This document shows positions 1 to 6,067 of a stretch of 8,310 bases of DNA, one piece after another. The stretch comes from CAZTPJ01 sp964614515. Lineage in GTDB: Bacteria; Planctomycetota; Phycisphaerae; Phycisphaerales; UBA1924. The translations under genes and the position numbers were made by a program. Position 1 is the stretch's first letter. The number at the start of each line of letters is the position of its first letter. The DNA lies in contig CAZTPJ010000114.1 in the NCBI GenBank assembly GCA_964614515.1, positions 1-8,310 of the forward strand. Reading direction: 5' to 3'. Below the pieces are notes generated by a model, which saw only the letters and a list, made by a program, of their open reading frames with translations, was not told the DNA's origin and searched no databases.

Positions 1-86
1 TGTTCGGGGCCGTCAAGTACCACAGTGATGATCTTGTGGAGATCTCGTTCAGTGCGGCGTTCAGCGGCCGCGCGTACCTCAACTAG
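1..86 (+). CDS. C-terminal end of an upstream phage gene (partial)
   Basis: An open frame enters from the left edge (first full codon at 3) and ends at TAG 84-86. The 27 visible residues end in ISFSAAFSGRAYLN. The stop overlaps the Shine-Dalgarno sequence (AGGAGG, 85-90) of the next gene, so both genes share a transcript. Its position just before fibre genes suggests a tail or other virion protein, but the fragment is too short to assign to a family. That the frame is coding is inferred from the tight junction with the next gene. Confidence 0.6.
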   Translation, partial: FGAVKYHSDDLVEISFSAAFSGRAYLN

Positions 87-95
87 GAGGGCATT

Positions 96-1193
96 ATGGC
101 CGTTACGTTCCTCACTAACGTCGATTTGGCTGGGAACCAACTCCTGAATTTTCGGGCGCAGGTGTTGGCGTCCGATCCGGGCTCGCCCGCGTCTGGTCAG
201 ATCTGGTTCAACTCGGTGTCGGAGCGCCTCAAGTATTTCGACGGCGCGACGACTCACACGTTGGCGTCGGCTTCCGGCGGGACGCTCACGGGGTTGCTGG
301 GTTCAGCTCCCATCGTCGCTACGGATAATGAGGATGGGACGTACACCATCAGCATCAGCGCGGCGTCGGGTAGCGCGGCCGGGTCGATGAGCAGCACGCA
401 CTGGTCGAAGCTGGAAGGCATCGAGGCTGGCGCCGAGGTGAACCCGAGCGCGTCCGACATCCTGACGGCGCTGCTGTCCGTTGACGGTAGCGGCAGCGGT
501 TTGGATGCGGACACGGTGGATGGCAGCCACGCCAGTGACTTCCTGGCTGCGTCCGCGGCTGGCGCGAACAACGGCGTCGCGCAACTCGACAGTGGCGGGA
601 AACTGAAGTCTGACCAGATCCCTGATGTGTTGTTGGGCGGCTTGGCGTTTCAGGGGGCGTGGGACGCCGACCAGAACGCGCCCACCCTGGCAAGTGGCAC
701 CGGCACGCACGGGTATTACTACATCGTCAGTGACGCCGGCACCACCACCCTGGACGGCATAAGCGATTGGCAGGTCGGCGACTGGGCGGTGTTCATCACC
801 GACGCGTGGGTGAAGATCGATAACACCGACCTCGTGGTGAGCGTGAACAGCCAGACGGGTGCGGTTGTTCTTGACGCTGGGGACATCGGTTACTCGGGTG
901 GCACGTCCGGGTTGGCTGCGACGGATGTGCAGGCGGCGCTCGACGAGGTCGTAAGCGACCTCGCAGCCGCCGCCGTTCTCAGGCACTCCGCCAACGTCGG
1001 GAACAACTCAAGCACTGAGATCGACATCACCCATAACCTCGGCACTCGCGACGTGGTCGTGATGGTGCGCGAGGCTGGCTCCCCCTACGCTCAGGTGCTG
1101 TGCGACGTTGAGGCGCTGTCGACCACTCAGGTTCGGTTGCGCTTCGCTGTCGCTCCCACGACTGATCAGTTCCGCGTGACCGTGCTGGCATGA
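96..1193 (+). CDS. Phage tail fibre-like protein
   Basis: This 365-residue protein probably forms part of the virion's receptor-binding appendage. The N-terminus (about 9-60) has the pattern LAGNQLLNF followed by SGQIWFNSVSERLKYFDG, which is typical of fibre proteins. Residues about 100-150 contain WSKLEGIEAGAEVN and LDADTVDGSHASDFL, both common fibre-shaft motifs. The centre has GISDWQVGDWAVFI...WVKID, then GLAATDVQAALDE, another frequent fibre segment. The C-terminus (about 306-365) has ITHNLGTRDVVV and a beta-rich ending, as in fibre tip domains. There is no transmembrane segment or signal peptide. AGGAGG at 85-90 lies five bases before the ATG, which fixes the start. The stop overlaps the next start (ATGA, 1190-1193). 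Assignment rests on motif style; the receptor is unknown. Confidence 0.85.
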   Translation: MAVTFLTNVDLAGNQLLNFRAQVLASDPGSPASGQIWFNSVSERLKYFDGATTHTLASASGGTLTGLLGSAPIVATDNEDGTYTISISAASGSAAGSMSSTHWSKLEGIEAGAEVNPSASDILTALLSVDGSGSGLDADTVDGSHASDFLAASAAGANNGVAQLDSGGKLKSDQIPDVLLGGLAFQGAWDADQNAPTLASGTGTHGYYYIVSDAGTTTLDGISDWQVGDWAVFITDAWVKIDNTDLVVSVNSQTGAVVLDAGDIGYSGGTSGLAATDVQAALDEVVSDLAAAAVLRHSANVGNNSSTEIDITHNLGTRDVVVMVREAGSPYAQVLCDVEALSTTQVRLRFAVAPTTDQFRVTVLA

Positions 1194-1498
1194 GACACGT
1201 AGGTCCTAAGTTCGAAGCGGTCAAGTTACTGATCTCGTCCGTCGCTGACGGCAAGTGGTTGAAGCGGGTTGGTGATGAGATCGTCGGGGTCGACCAGCCC
1301 GGCGCTGAGGTGTTCACCGACCTGTCGGACGTTCCGAGTGATTACACGTCTCACGGCGGCAAGTATGTGGCGGTCAACAGTGGAGCGACCGCGTTGGAGT
1401 TCGTGGATGCACCCGGCGGAGGATTCGGGAACCTAGACGGTGGTCACGCAACGAGTGTGTTCGGCGGCACGACCGCCCTTGATGGAGGTGCAGCGTAA
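1190..1498 (+). CDS. Small phage virion-type protein, probable tail-fibre accessory
   Basis: This 102-residue protein starts at an ATG overlapping the upstream stop (ATGA) and ends at TAA overlapping the next ATG (TAATG). It is therefore probably translated by coupling, since no strong Shine-Dalgarno sequence precedes it. The middle segment, FTDLSDVPSDYTSHGGKYVAV followed by LEFVD, is a recurrent fibre motif of the type 'LSDVPSSYAGQAGKFLRV'. The C-terminus (GNLDGGHATSVFGGTTALDGGAA in outline: glycine-rich and ending in DGGxA) resembles the tails of many short phage structural proteins. There is no signal or membrane segment. It could be a fibre connector or a short fibre subunit. The virion role is inferred from these motifs and from its position between two adhesin-like genes. 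Confidence 0.75.
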   Translation: MRHVGPKFEAVKLLISSVADGKWLKRVGDEIVGVDQPGAEVFTDLSDVPSDYTSHGGKYVAVNSGATALEFVDAPGGGFGNLDGGHATSVFGGTTALDGGAA

Positions 1499-2028
1499 TG
1501 GCCGTGCAGATTCAGCTTCGCCGCGACACAACCGCGAACTGGGCGAGTGAGAACCCAACTCTCGCGGAGGGCGAGGTCGGGCTTGACCTGACTACAGGCG
1601 GCTTCAAGATCGGGGACGGCGCTACCGCGTGGGCGTCCTTGCCGTACCACGGTGGAGTGGCGTGGGGCGGCATCACTGGAACCCTCTCCTCCCAGACCGA
1701 CCTACAAACCGCGCTCGACGCGAAGCTTGGGTTGTTGTCGCCGCCTCAGAACTACTCGGGGAACCGCACGCTCGACAGCGGCAACAGCGGCCGCCTCCTT
1801 AGGTTCACTGACGAAGCCACCGTCACGTTGCCGGACGGGTTGGCGCAGGGCTTCCAGTGCGTCATTGTGAACGCCACCGACTCCGATGTGGTCGATCTGG
1901 ACGCCGAGACCACCTTGACGTTGCCTCCTGGCTTCGAGCCGGAGGTCGTGAACCGCAGAGCCGTTACGCTACTGCACGTCGGGAGCAACGTGTGGGAGGC
2001 GTACGGTGCGCTCGAGGAGACATCCTAG
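1498..2028 (+). CDS. Phage tail protein with Mtd-like N-terminal module
   Basis: This 176-residue protein begins with IQLRRDTTANWASENPTLAE, then GEVGLDLTTGGFKIGDG and TAWASLPY. This is the recognisable N-terminal module found in the major tropism determinant (Mtd) and many other fibre proteins, where it mediates attachment or trimer assembly. A short linker (ITGTLSSQTDLQTALDAK, about 60-77) leads to a beta-rich C-terminal domain (about 85-176) with the GRLLRFTDEATVTLP and SNVWEAYGAL patterns seen in fibre C-termini. GGAGGTG at 1484-1490 lies seven bases upstream, and the start overlaps the previous stop. Only the N-terminal module resembles Mtd. The variable C-type-lectin domain of true Mtd is absent, and no reverse transcriptase gene is present in the window. 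Confidence 0.85.
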   Translation: MAVQIQLRRDTTANWASENPTLAEGEVGLDLTTGGFKIGDGATAWASLPYHGGVAWGGITGTLSSQTDLQTALDAKLGLLSPPQNYSGNRTLDSGNSGRLLRFTDEATVTLPDGLAQGFQCVIVNATDSDVVDLDAETTLTLPPGFEPEVVNRRAVTLLHVGSNVWEAYGALEETS

Positions 2029-2748
2029 ATGTTCCCGCTCATCCACGGCGTTGTCAGCCAGGCGCCGCCGCTCGAGCTGGACCCCGTGGCCGCCTACCGC
2101 AAGTTCCTGATGGACCTCGGCCCGAAGGCGTTCTATCGCATGGCGGACGCTGGTACCACCATGCTCGACGAGACAGGCGTCCACAACGGCGTCCATGATG
2201 TAACGAACCTCATCAGCGCACCGATCCCCACCGCCGCTGGCGCGCACAACTACAACGGCAGCACCGACTCGAGCTTCACCAGCACGGCCGCGTTACGCAG
2301 CCCCTCGTTCACCTGCGCCGCCTGGGTCATCATCCCCAGCACCTCACCAGCCGCCGGCATGAGCATCGTCAACGCCTTCAACGGCTCCTGGACGCACGGC
2401 TACCAGATGTGGGTCTCCGACGCCCGCATGCCACTCTTCTACCGCGGCAACGGCAGCGGATACGCCAACTTCGCACCGATCACCGAGATCCCGCTCGACC
2501 AGCCGGTCCGCTTCGTGATCACACACGACGCCAACACCGGCCGCTCCTACGCCTGGATCAACGCCACCACCAACCTCCCCGACGGCGTCAGCTACTCCTA
2601 CCAGCCACCAACCAGCAGCGACACCTGGGAGATCGGCAGCGAAGACGGCGGCGCCAGACTCACCGGGCTGGCGTGGGACATCGTGTTCTACGACTACCCC
2701 TGGACCGCCCAAACCGTCGCAGACGACTACGCCCTAGCCACCACCTAA
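2029..2748 (+). CDS. LamG/concanavalin-A-like lectin domain protein, probable phage adhesin
   Basis: This 239-residue protein appears to be one LamG-type jelly-roll domain (about 19-237) after a short leader. The pattern AYRKFLMDLGPKAFYRMAD, then LDETGVHNG, matches the opening of LamG_3-type domains ('Y...L.P.ayyrL.e...DesG..nG'). It is followed by FTCAAWVIIP, FVITHDANTGRSYAWING-like strands and a WDIVFYDYPWTAQTVADDYA ending, where 'A.fdraLta.qv..hY' is usual. Such domains bind glycans or proteins on the host surface. GAGGAG at 2014-2019 precedes the ATG by nine bases, and the ATG follows the previous TAG directly. Its second half is visibly richer in C (CCACC-type codons) than the genes before it, hinting at a mosaic origin. 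The ligand is not predictable. Confidence 0.8.
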   Translation: MFPLIHGVVSQAPPLELDPVAAYRKFLMDLGPKAFYRMADAGTTMLDETGVHNGVHDVTNLISAPIPTAAGAHNYNGSTDSSFTSTAALRSPSFTCAAWVIIPSTSPAAGMSIVNAFNGSWTHGYQMWVSDARMPLFYRGNGSGYANFAPITEIPLDQPVRFVITHDANTGRSYAWINATTNLPDGVSYSYQPPTSSDTWEIGSEDGGARLTGLAWDIVFYDYPWTAQTVADDYALATT

Positions 2749-2802
2749 CACCAACCACCAACTCGCAACCGCCCCGCACCTCGGAGAAGATTGGGAGGCA
2801 GC

Positions 2803-3195
2803 ATGAGCATCATCATTCGTTGGTTAGGCGGAGTCACGAGCGCTGAGCACGCCGAGTTGGTGAGCGAGGTCGAGCGCCTCAGGAACCTCACCGGCATCGA
2901 GGAACAGTTGGAGTTGACGCGGCAGGCTACACACGCCGCCATGTCAGCCCGTCAGGACGCCGACAGCGCCGCGAATAGTGCGGCGTCCGCGAGTGTTGCT
3001 GCCACCACGGCAGCCGCAGCCGCAGCGGACAGCCTCAGCATGCGCGATCACCACCAAGCGGTCCTAGCGAACCACGCGACGGAGTTGGCGGCGTTGCAGT
3101 CGCGGATTACGGAGCTGGAAGCCAACCAACCCCAACCCGAACCCGTACCAGAACCGCAGCCGGAGCCCGAGCCGGAGCCGGAGCCGGGCATCCGC
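2803..3195 (+). CDS. Coiled-coil and Pro/Glu-rich N-terminal part of a virion protein (cut by assembly gap)
   Basis: The first 131 residues of a gene that runs into the N gap. ATG 2803 is preceded by GGAGG (2794-2798, four-base spacer), and this is preferred over the in-frame TTG at 2791, which would overlap the Shine-Dalgarno sequence. Residues about 12-50 form a probable coiled coil (SAEHAELVSEVERLRNL...). Residues 52-78 are an Ala/Ser-rich helical stretch of the kind seen in phage fibre stalks, and 82-107 form another coiled coil. From 108 there is a Pro-Glu/Pro-Gln linker ending in EPEPGIR. The same PEPGIR reappears after the gap in the 3207-4619 frame, so the two parts are almost certainly one gene. 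As drawn, the ten Ns put the halves out of frame. A trimeric stalk is inferred. Confidence 0.75.
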
Positions 3196-3205
3196 NNNNN
3201 NNNNN
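3196..3205. other. Assembly gap (10 N)
   Basis: Ten Ns interrupt the coiled-coil/toroid gene. The left flank ends with a 20-base stretch (3176-3195, AGCCGGAG...CATCCGC) that recurs exactly at 3352-3371. Ten is probably a placeholder: to keep the two halves in frame the true missing length must leave remainder 2 when divided by 3, which ten does not. Confidence 0.95.
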
Positions 3206-3206
3206 G

Positions 3207-4619
3207 TTGGACCCGACCGGCTTGGATCCGCAGGGACTCACTGCGTTGGCCGGCTTGCCGCCTGACGTACCAGAACCAGAACCGGAACCGGAACCCGTGC
3301 CGGCGCCGCAGCCGCAGCCGGAACCGCAGCCTGAGCCGGCGCCCGAACCGCAGCCGGAGCCGGGCATCCGCGAACGCTGGAGCCTCAAGGTCGACCCGAC
3401 CTTCACCACGGAACGCCTACCCCCAGCAGCGCGAGAGTGGCACGCCCGCTCGGTCGCCTACTTGCAGCGCGTCCACGATCAGACGGACGGCGTAGGCAGC
3501 GGCGGCGTCAGCGGCGCCAGAGGCTACGCGCGGCAGGGCGACTTGTATCAGGTCGCGAGGCCGGTTCGCAGCGTCATCATGGCCGTCTCGCAGGGTCTCC
3601 GCGCAACCGGCGACCCCGCCTTCCTCGAGACTCTCGACGAGCTCGCGGAGGACATCAAGTCCGCCCTCCGCCCAGGCTGGCGAGGCGTCATATCAGCCAC
3701 CGGCCAAGAGTCACCATCCGACCCGCCCGCCCCCGGCGGCAACGGGTACGTGGAACCCGGCCAGCACCCGGACGGCATCCTCGTCTGGGGGCCGGGCAGC
3801 AACCCGCACGCGATTCACACCGGCCGCGACGTTCACACGCTCGACGGCGCCAAAACATGGTTCGCGGTCGCGCAACTCGCGCTTGCCTACCACGAGAACG
3901 GCAAGACTCAGAAACGCGACTACTGGATGGATCACCTCGAGCGGTGGGAGGCGGCGTGGCGCAGCAACCGGTGGCGCAGAGGCCGCCCCAAGACCGGCCC
4001 GATCTTCAACCGCAGCGACGGGCACGTAACGCACGCCGAACTCGTCTTCTGCGTGCACATGCACCGCCTGACGGGGGAGCAACGCTGGTTGGATGCCGCT
4101 AACACCGTCGCGCGGCGCTTCTGGGTGGAGGACAGTCGCTTCGTGAGCGTCGCGAGTCCCGCCGGCGCCGCGTTCGTGTGGCCGCGCGAGGTCGCCGGCG
4201 GCACCCAAAGGTTCGCGAACCCCACCACCTACTCGCGGTATTACTTCGCGGACATCCTCGAGCTGCATCGGTTGGGCTTCGGGCAGTACGCGGAGGTCTC
4301 CACGCTGGAACGGTTCGCGAACACCATCACGCAGTTCATCCTCCTCCCCGGCCTACCCACCTCGCCCGGCCAGATCGTCACCGCGCGAGACAACGCCGGC
4401 GGCGTAACCAGAGGCGGCATCCCCGCCTCACCCGCGGAAAGTTGGCGGGGACTCACGACCAGCGTGGTCGTGAACGCCTCAAGCATGCCGATGTTCGAGG
4501 CGTTCGACGTGACCGGCCGGTTGGCTGAGTGGAACGACGCCGCTCAGCAAGTGATGGGTTGGGGTGAGCGTCCGCACGGTCCCGGCATCCCCATAGGCCG
4601 CCTCATGGGGGCCGTGTGA
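3207..4619 (+). CDS. Pro/Glu linker plus putative (alpha/alpha)-toroid carbohydrate-active domain; C-terminal part of the gap-split gene
   Basis: The frame from 3207 to TGA 4617-4619 encodes 470 residues. It opens right after the gap without a credible start: the TTG at 3207 has no Shine-Dalgarno sequence, so this is the continuation of 2803-3195. Residues 1-20 are followed by a PEPEP/PQPQP linker (about 21-55) ending in GIR. From about 65 the protein is largely helical, with repeated motifs such as RSVIMAVSQGLRATGDPAFLE, LDGAKTWFAVAQLALAYHENG and HAELVFCVHMHRLTGEQRWLD. This 'helix, x-TGD/G, helix' periodicity resembles six-hairpin or (alpha/alpha) toroid glycosidases and polysaccharide lyases. 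Candidate active-site residues include HTGRDVH (about 204-210), FNRSDGHVTH (about 267-276) and TTYSRYYF (about 340-348). A virion depolymerase acting on a surface polysaccharide is the best guess. No specific CAZy family could be assigned. Confidence 0.7.
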   Translation: MDPTGLDPQGLTALAGLPPDVPEPEPEPEPVPAPQPQPEPQPEPAPEPQPEPGIRERWSLKVDPTFTTERLPPAAREWHARSVAYLQRVHDQTDGVGSGGVSGARGYARQGDLYQVARPVRSVIMAVSQGLRATGDPAFLETLDELAEDIKSALRPGWRGVISATGQESPSDPPAPGGNGYVEPGQHPDGILVWGPGSNPHAIHTGRDVHTLDGAKTWFAVAQLALAYHENGKTQKRDYWMDHLERWEAAWRSNRWRRGRPKTGPIFNRSDGHVTHAELVFCVHMHRLTGEQRWLDAANTVARRFWVEDSRFVSVASPAGAAFVWPREVAGGTQRFANPTTYSRYYFADILELHRLGFGQYAEVSTLERFANTITQFILLPGLPTSPGQIVTARDNAGGVTRGGIPASPAESWRGLTTSVVVNASSMPMFEAFDVTGRLAEWNDAAQQVMGWGERPHGPGIPIGRLMGAV

Positions 4620-4909
4620 TGAGGCTGCCGCGCGTCGTGCGGCTCGCCTGGTGGCCGGCCGCCGCGACCGTGATCGTCCCGCAGTTCATCTTCGTGCGGC
4701 GCGGCGTCGACTTGACGGTCGCCCTCATCAGCCACGAACTCGTCCACTGCCAACAAGCCGCCGACATGGGCTTGCTGCGGTACTGGCTGACTTACTTGTG
4801 GCTGCTCGTGCGGTTCGGTTACGCGCGTCACCCGATGGAGCGCGCCGCCGAAGACCTCGCGCACCTCTACACGACCGCGGCGCAGGACGTGATCGAGGCG
4901 ACCTCGTGA
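4619..4909 (+). CDS. Small HExxH putative zinc metalloprotease-like membrane protein
   Basis: A 96-residue protein. ATG 4619 overlaps the previous stop (TGATG) and has GGGGG at 4607-4611 seven bases upstream; an in-frame GTG at 4616 is the alternative start. The key motif is ISHELVHCQQAADMG: HExxH at residues 39-43, coded at 4733-4747. It is followed by a hydrophobic stretch (about 52-66) and then GYARHPMERAAED, where the glutamate of ERAAE could be the third zinc ligand, as in gluzincins. Small bacterial and phage proteins with the pattern 'HExxHxxQ...G...Y...hPxExEA' exist, mostly uncharacterised. The N-terminus (about 10-26) is also hydrophobic, suggesting membrane association. It sits between the toroid gene and the endolysin and is coupled to both. 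Peptidase activity is inferred from the motif only. A role in lysis or envelope processing is possible. Confidence 0.7.
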   Translation: MRLPRVVRLAWWPAAATVIVPQFIFVRRGVDLTVALISHELVHCQQAADMGLLRYWLTYLWLLVRFGYARHPMERAAEDLAHLYTTAAQDVIEATS

Positions 4910-5460
4910 CCTTCGAGACGGCCCTTCAACAGATCCTAAAGTGGGAGGGCGGCTTCGCCGACCACCCGGCCGACCCTGGCGGCGCCACCAACTACGGGGT
5001 CACGCAAGCAACCTACGACGCTTACCGCCGCAAGGCCGGGCTGCCTACCCGAAGCGTCCGCGACATCGAACGCAGCGAGGTCGAGGCCATCTACCGCGAG
5101 GCATACTGGCTCAGGGCCGGCTGCGATGACATCAGCCCGCCGGCGCTCGCGCTCTGCGTGTTCGACGCGGCGGTCAACAGCGGCGTCGGCGCTGCGCTCA
5201 AGTGGTTGGCGGTCACGCGCGATTGGCCGACGTACCAAGCCGTCCGCCTCGAGTTCCTCACTGGGCTCTCTCACTGGCCGTCGTTCGGGCGGGGCTGGGC
5301 GCGTCGCGTCGCTGACCTCACCAGAGCAGCCGCCGCCTTAGACGAGCCGGAGCGGCTCCTGATGGTGTACGACGCCGACAACCGCGAAGCTGCCCGCGTG
5401 CCGTTCACCGACCTCGTGCTCAGAGTCAGGGGCACCCGCGTGCACATCCGGCCGGAGTGA
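4906..5460 (+). CDS. Endolysin, GH108 family (N-acetylmuramidase type)
   Basis: A 184-residue peptidoglycan hydrolase. The start is GTG 4906, overlapping the upstream TGA (GTGA), with GAGG at 4895-4898 seven bases before it. The open frame extends further upstream but overlaps the HExxH gene there. The N-terminal GH108 signature is clear: ILKWEGGFADHPADPGGATN followed by YGVT. The glutamate of WEGG (residue 14) corresponds to the family's catalytic acid. IYREAYWLRAGCDD (about 62-75) matches the family 'Y...YW...gcd.l' segment. From about 84, LCVFDAAVNSGVGAALKWL resembles the peptidoglycan-binding domain (PG_binding_3 type) usually fused behind GH108. The length fits the family. No signal peptide or transmembrane segment is seen, so release would need a holin. 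Muramidase activity is established for the family; the exact substrate is inferred. Confidence 0.93.
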   Translation: MTFETALQQILKWEGGFADHPADPGGATNYGVTQATYDAYRRKAGLPTRSVRDIERSEVEAIYREAYWLRAGCDDISPPALALCVFDAAVNSGVGAALKWLAVTRDWPTYQAVRLEFLTGLSHWPSFGRGWARRVADLTRAAAALDEPERLLMVYDADNREAARVPFTDLVLRVRGTRVHIRPE

Positions 5461-5590
5461 GACGCCAACAGGCTTACATGCGTCGTCGCTTCATGCGCCG
5501 CACGCCGCGTTGCGGCCGCCGCTAAACACTCTCACTCACGGTTGGGGGGTGGTCACGTGACGCTCACTTGTTGCTTTTCCCGCAGTTGAG

Positions 5591-5601
5591 AGGAGGTGAT
5601 C
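5591..5601 (+). promoter_or_regulatory. Orphan consensus Shine-Dalgarno sequence
   Basis: AGGAGGTGATC is a perfect 11-base complement to the conserved 3' tail of 16S rRNA (GAUCACCUCCU), yet no ATG, GTG or TTG follows within the next 15 or so bases. It may bind ribosomes without starting translation, mark a lost start codon, or be chance. The sequence match is direct; any function is inferred. Confidence 0.4.
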
Positions 5602-5656
5602 GGTACTCGGTCGCGGGAATACGCCGTCACCCGCACACACCCAAAAAACACCACCA

Positions 5657-5677
5657 CCCCGCCCAAACCAGGCGGGG
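5657..5677 (+). terminator. GC hairpin upstream of the holin-like gene, possible terminator or leader structure
   Basis: CCCCGCC (5657-5663) pairs perfectly with GGCGGGG (5671-5677) around a seven-base loop. On the + strand it is followed by AGTTCACATTT, which is a poor T tract. On the - strand the trailing sequence includes six Ts, but no leftward gene lies there. It ends 13 bases before the Shine-Dalgarno sequence of the 5702 gene, so a leader structure is as likely as a terminator. Confidence 0.35.
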
Positions 5678-5701
5678 AGTTCACATTTAGAGGAGGCCAG
5701 C

Positions 5702-6067
5702 ATGGCCGCACTGCTACCCAGACTAATCACGTTCGCCCTCGCCGCCCTCGCCAGCATCATCGGCCTTGACCCCGAACTGCACGACCCCGCCCTCTGGTTC
5801 GGCTCGGAGGCTGTTCTTGCCGGAGTCGTCATCGCCGCCGTCGCGTTCATACGCAAAGGCAGCGACCTGCAAGGCTTCGCCGCGATCTTCCTCAGCATGG
5901 CCGTCGGAGCCGGATTGAGCATCGCCGGGTACTTCGGCGAACTATTCGCGACCGGCACGTCGCTCATTCAGGCGTTGCTGTTCGGCGTAGGGGCGGGCGG
6001 CGGAGCATCCGCGATATTCGACGGCTTCAAGGCGGTGTTCGGCCCAAAGCCGGAGCCGGCGGGGTAG
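5702..6067 (+). CDS. Small polytopic membrane protein, candidate holin
   Basis: A 121-residue, strongly hydrophobic protein. AGGAGG (5691-5696) lies five bases before the ATG, a textbook start. Hydrophobic segments fall at about 4-22, 36-50, 57-78 and 86-106, so three or four membrane helices are likely. RKGSD (51-55) forms a charged loop and the tail is PKPEPAG. The last helix contains a glycine-rich stretch (GVGAGGGAS, 95-103) suited to helix packing. Size, topology and position downstream of an endolysin are typical of phage holins, which open the inner membrane to release endolysin. I did not recognise a named holin family, so the assignment is by context. It abuts the next gene (TAG then ATG), implying coupling. 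Confidence 0.65.
   Translation: MAALLPRLITFALAALASIIGLDPELHDPALWFGSEAVLAGVVIAAVAFIRKGSDLQGFAAIFLSMAVGAGLSIAGYFGELFATGTSLIQALLFGVGAGGGASAIFDGFKAVFGPKPEPAG

Larger units (their letters stand above)
5461..5701 (+). other. Spacer between the endolysin and holin-like genes, with structural signals
   Basis: No convincing gene is seen in these 241 bases. They contain a short GC hairpin (GCCGC-GTT-GCGGC, 5504-5516) without a T tract, a perfect 10-bp palindrome GTCACGTGAC (5552-5561), and an 11-base perfect Shine-Dalgarno-like match (5591-5601) with no start codon behind it. They also contain a 7-bp hairpin (5657-5677) and the real Shine-Dalgarno sequence of the next gene (AGGAGG, 5691-5696). A 15-codon arginine-rich ORF (5478-5525) lacks a good ribosome site. 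A promoter for the second lysis group may lie here, but no clear -35/-10 pair was found. Confidence 0.5.

Noticed and set aside
303..986. Long leftward open frame opposite the fibre gene
   Set aside because: It lies antisense to a well-supported fibre gene, has no ribosome site and an arginine-rich shadow composition.
1498..2028. Diversity-generating retroelement, prompted by the Mtd-like N-terminal module
   Set aside because: No reverse transcriptase gene, no template/variable repeat pair and no C-type-lectin variable domain are visible; the N-terminal module is widespread in ordinary fibre proteins.
2791..2802. TTG 2791 as start of the coiled-coil gene
   Set aside because: It would overlap the GGAGG that serves ATG 2803 and has no ribosome site of its own.
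3196..3495. Continuation of the coiled-coil frame through the Ns (arginine/serine-rich product)
   Set aside because: This frame is the +1 shadow of the PEPEP linker and toroid gene; it results from the arbitrary ten-base gap length.
4651..4905. N-terminal extension of the endolysin
   Set aside because: This part is an arginine-rich shadow of the HExxH gene; the GH108 domain starts right after GTG 4906, which has a suitable GAGG upstream.
5557..5589. Ten-codon GTG ORF (product TLTCCFSRS after the start) as a leader peptide
   Set aside because: Too short to judge, no evident regulatory codons and only a loose G-rich stretch upstream.
5568..5689. 40-codon TTG-initiated ORF in the lysis spacer
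   Set aside because: No Shine-Dalgarno sequence, no recognisable features, and it covers the hairpin and orphan ribosome-site signals.
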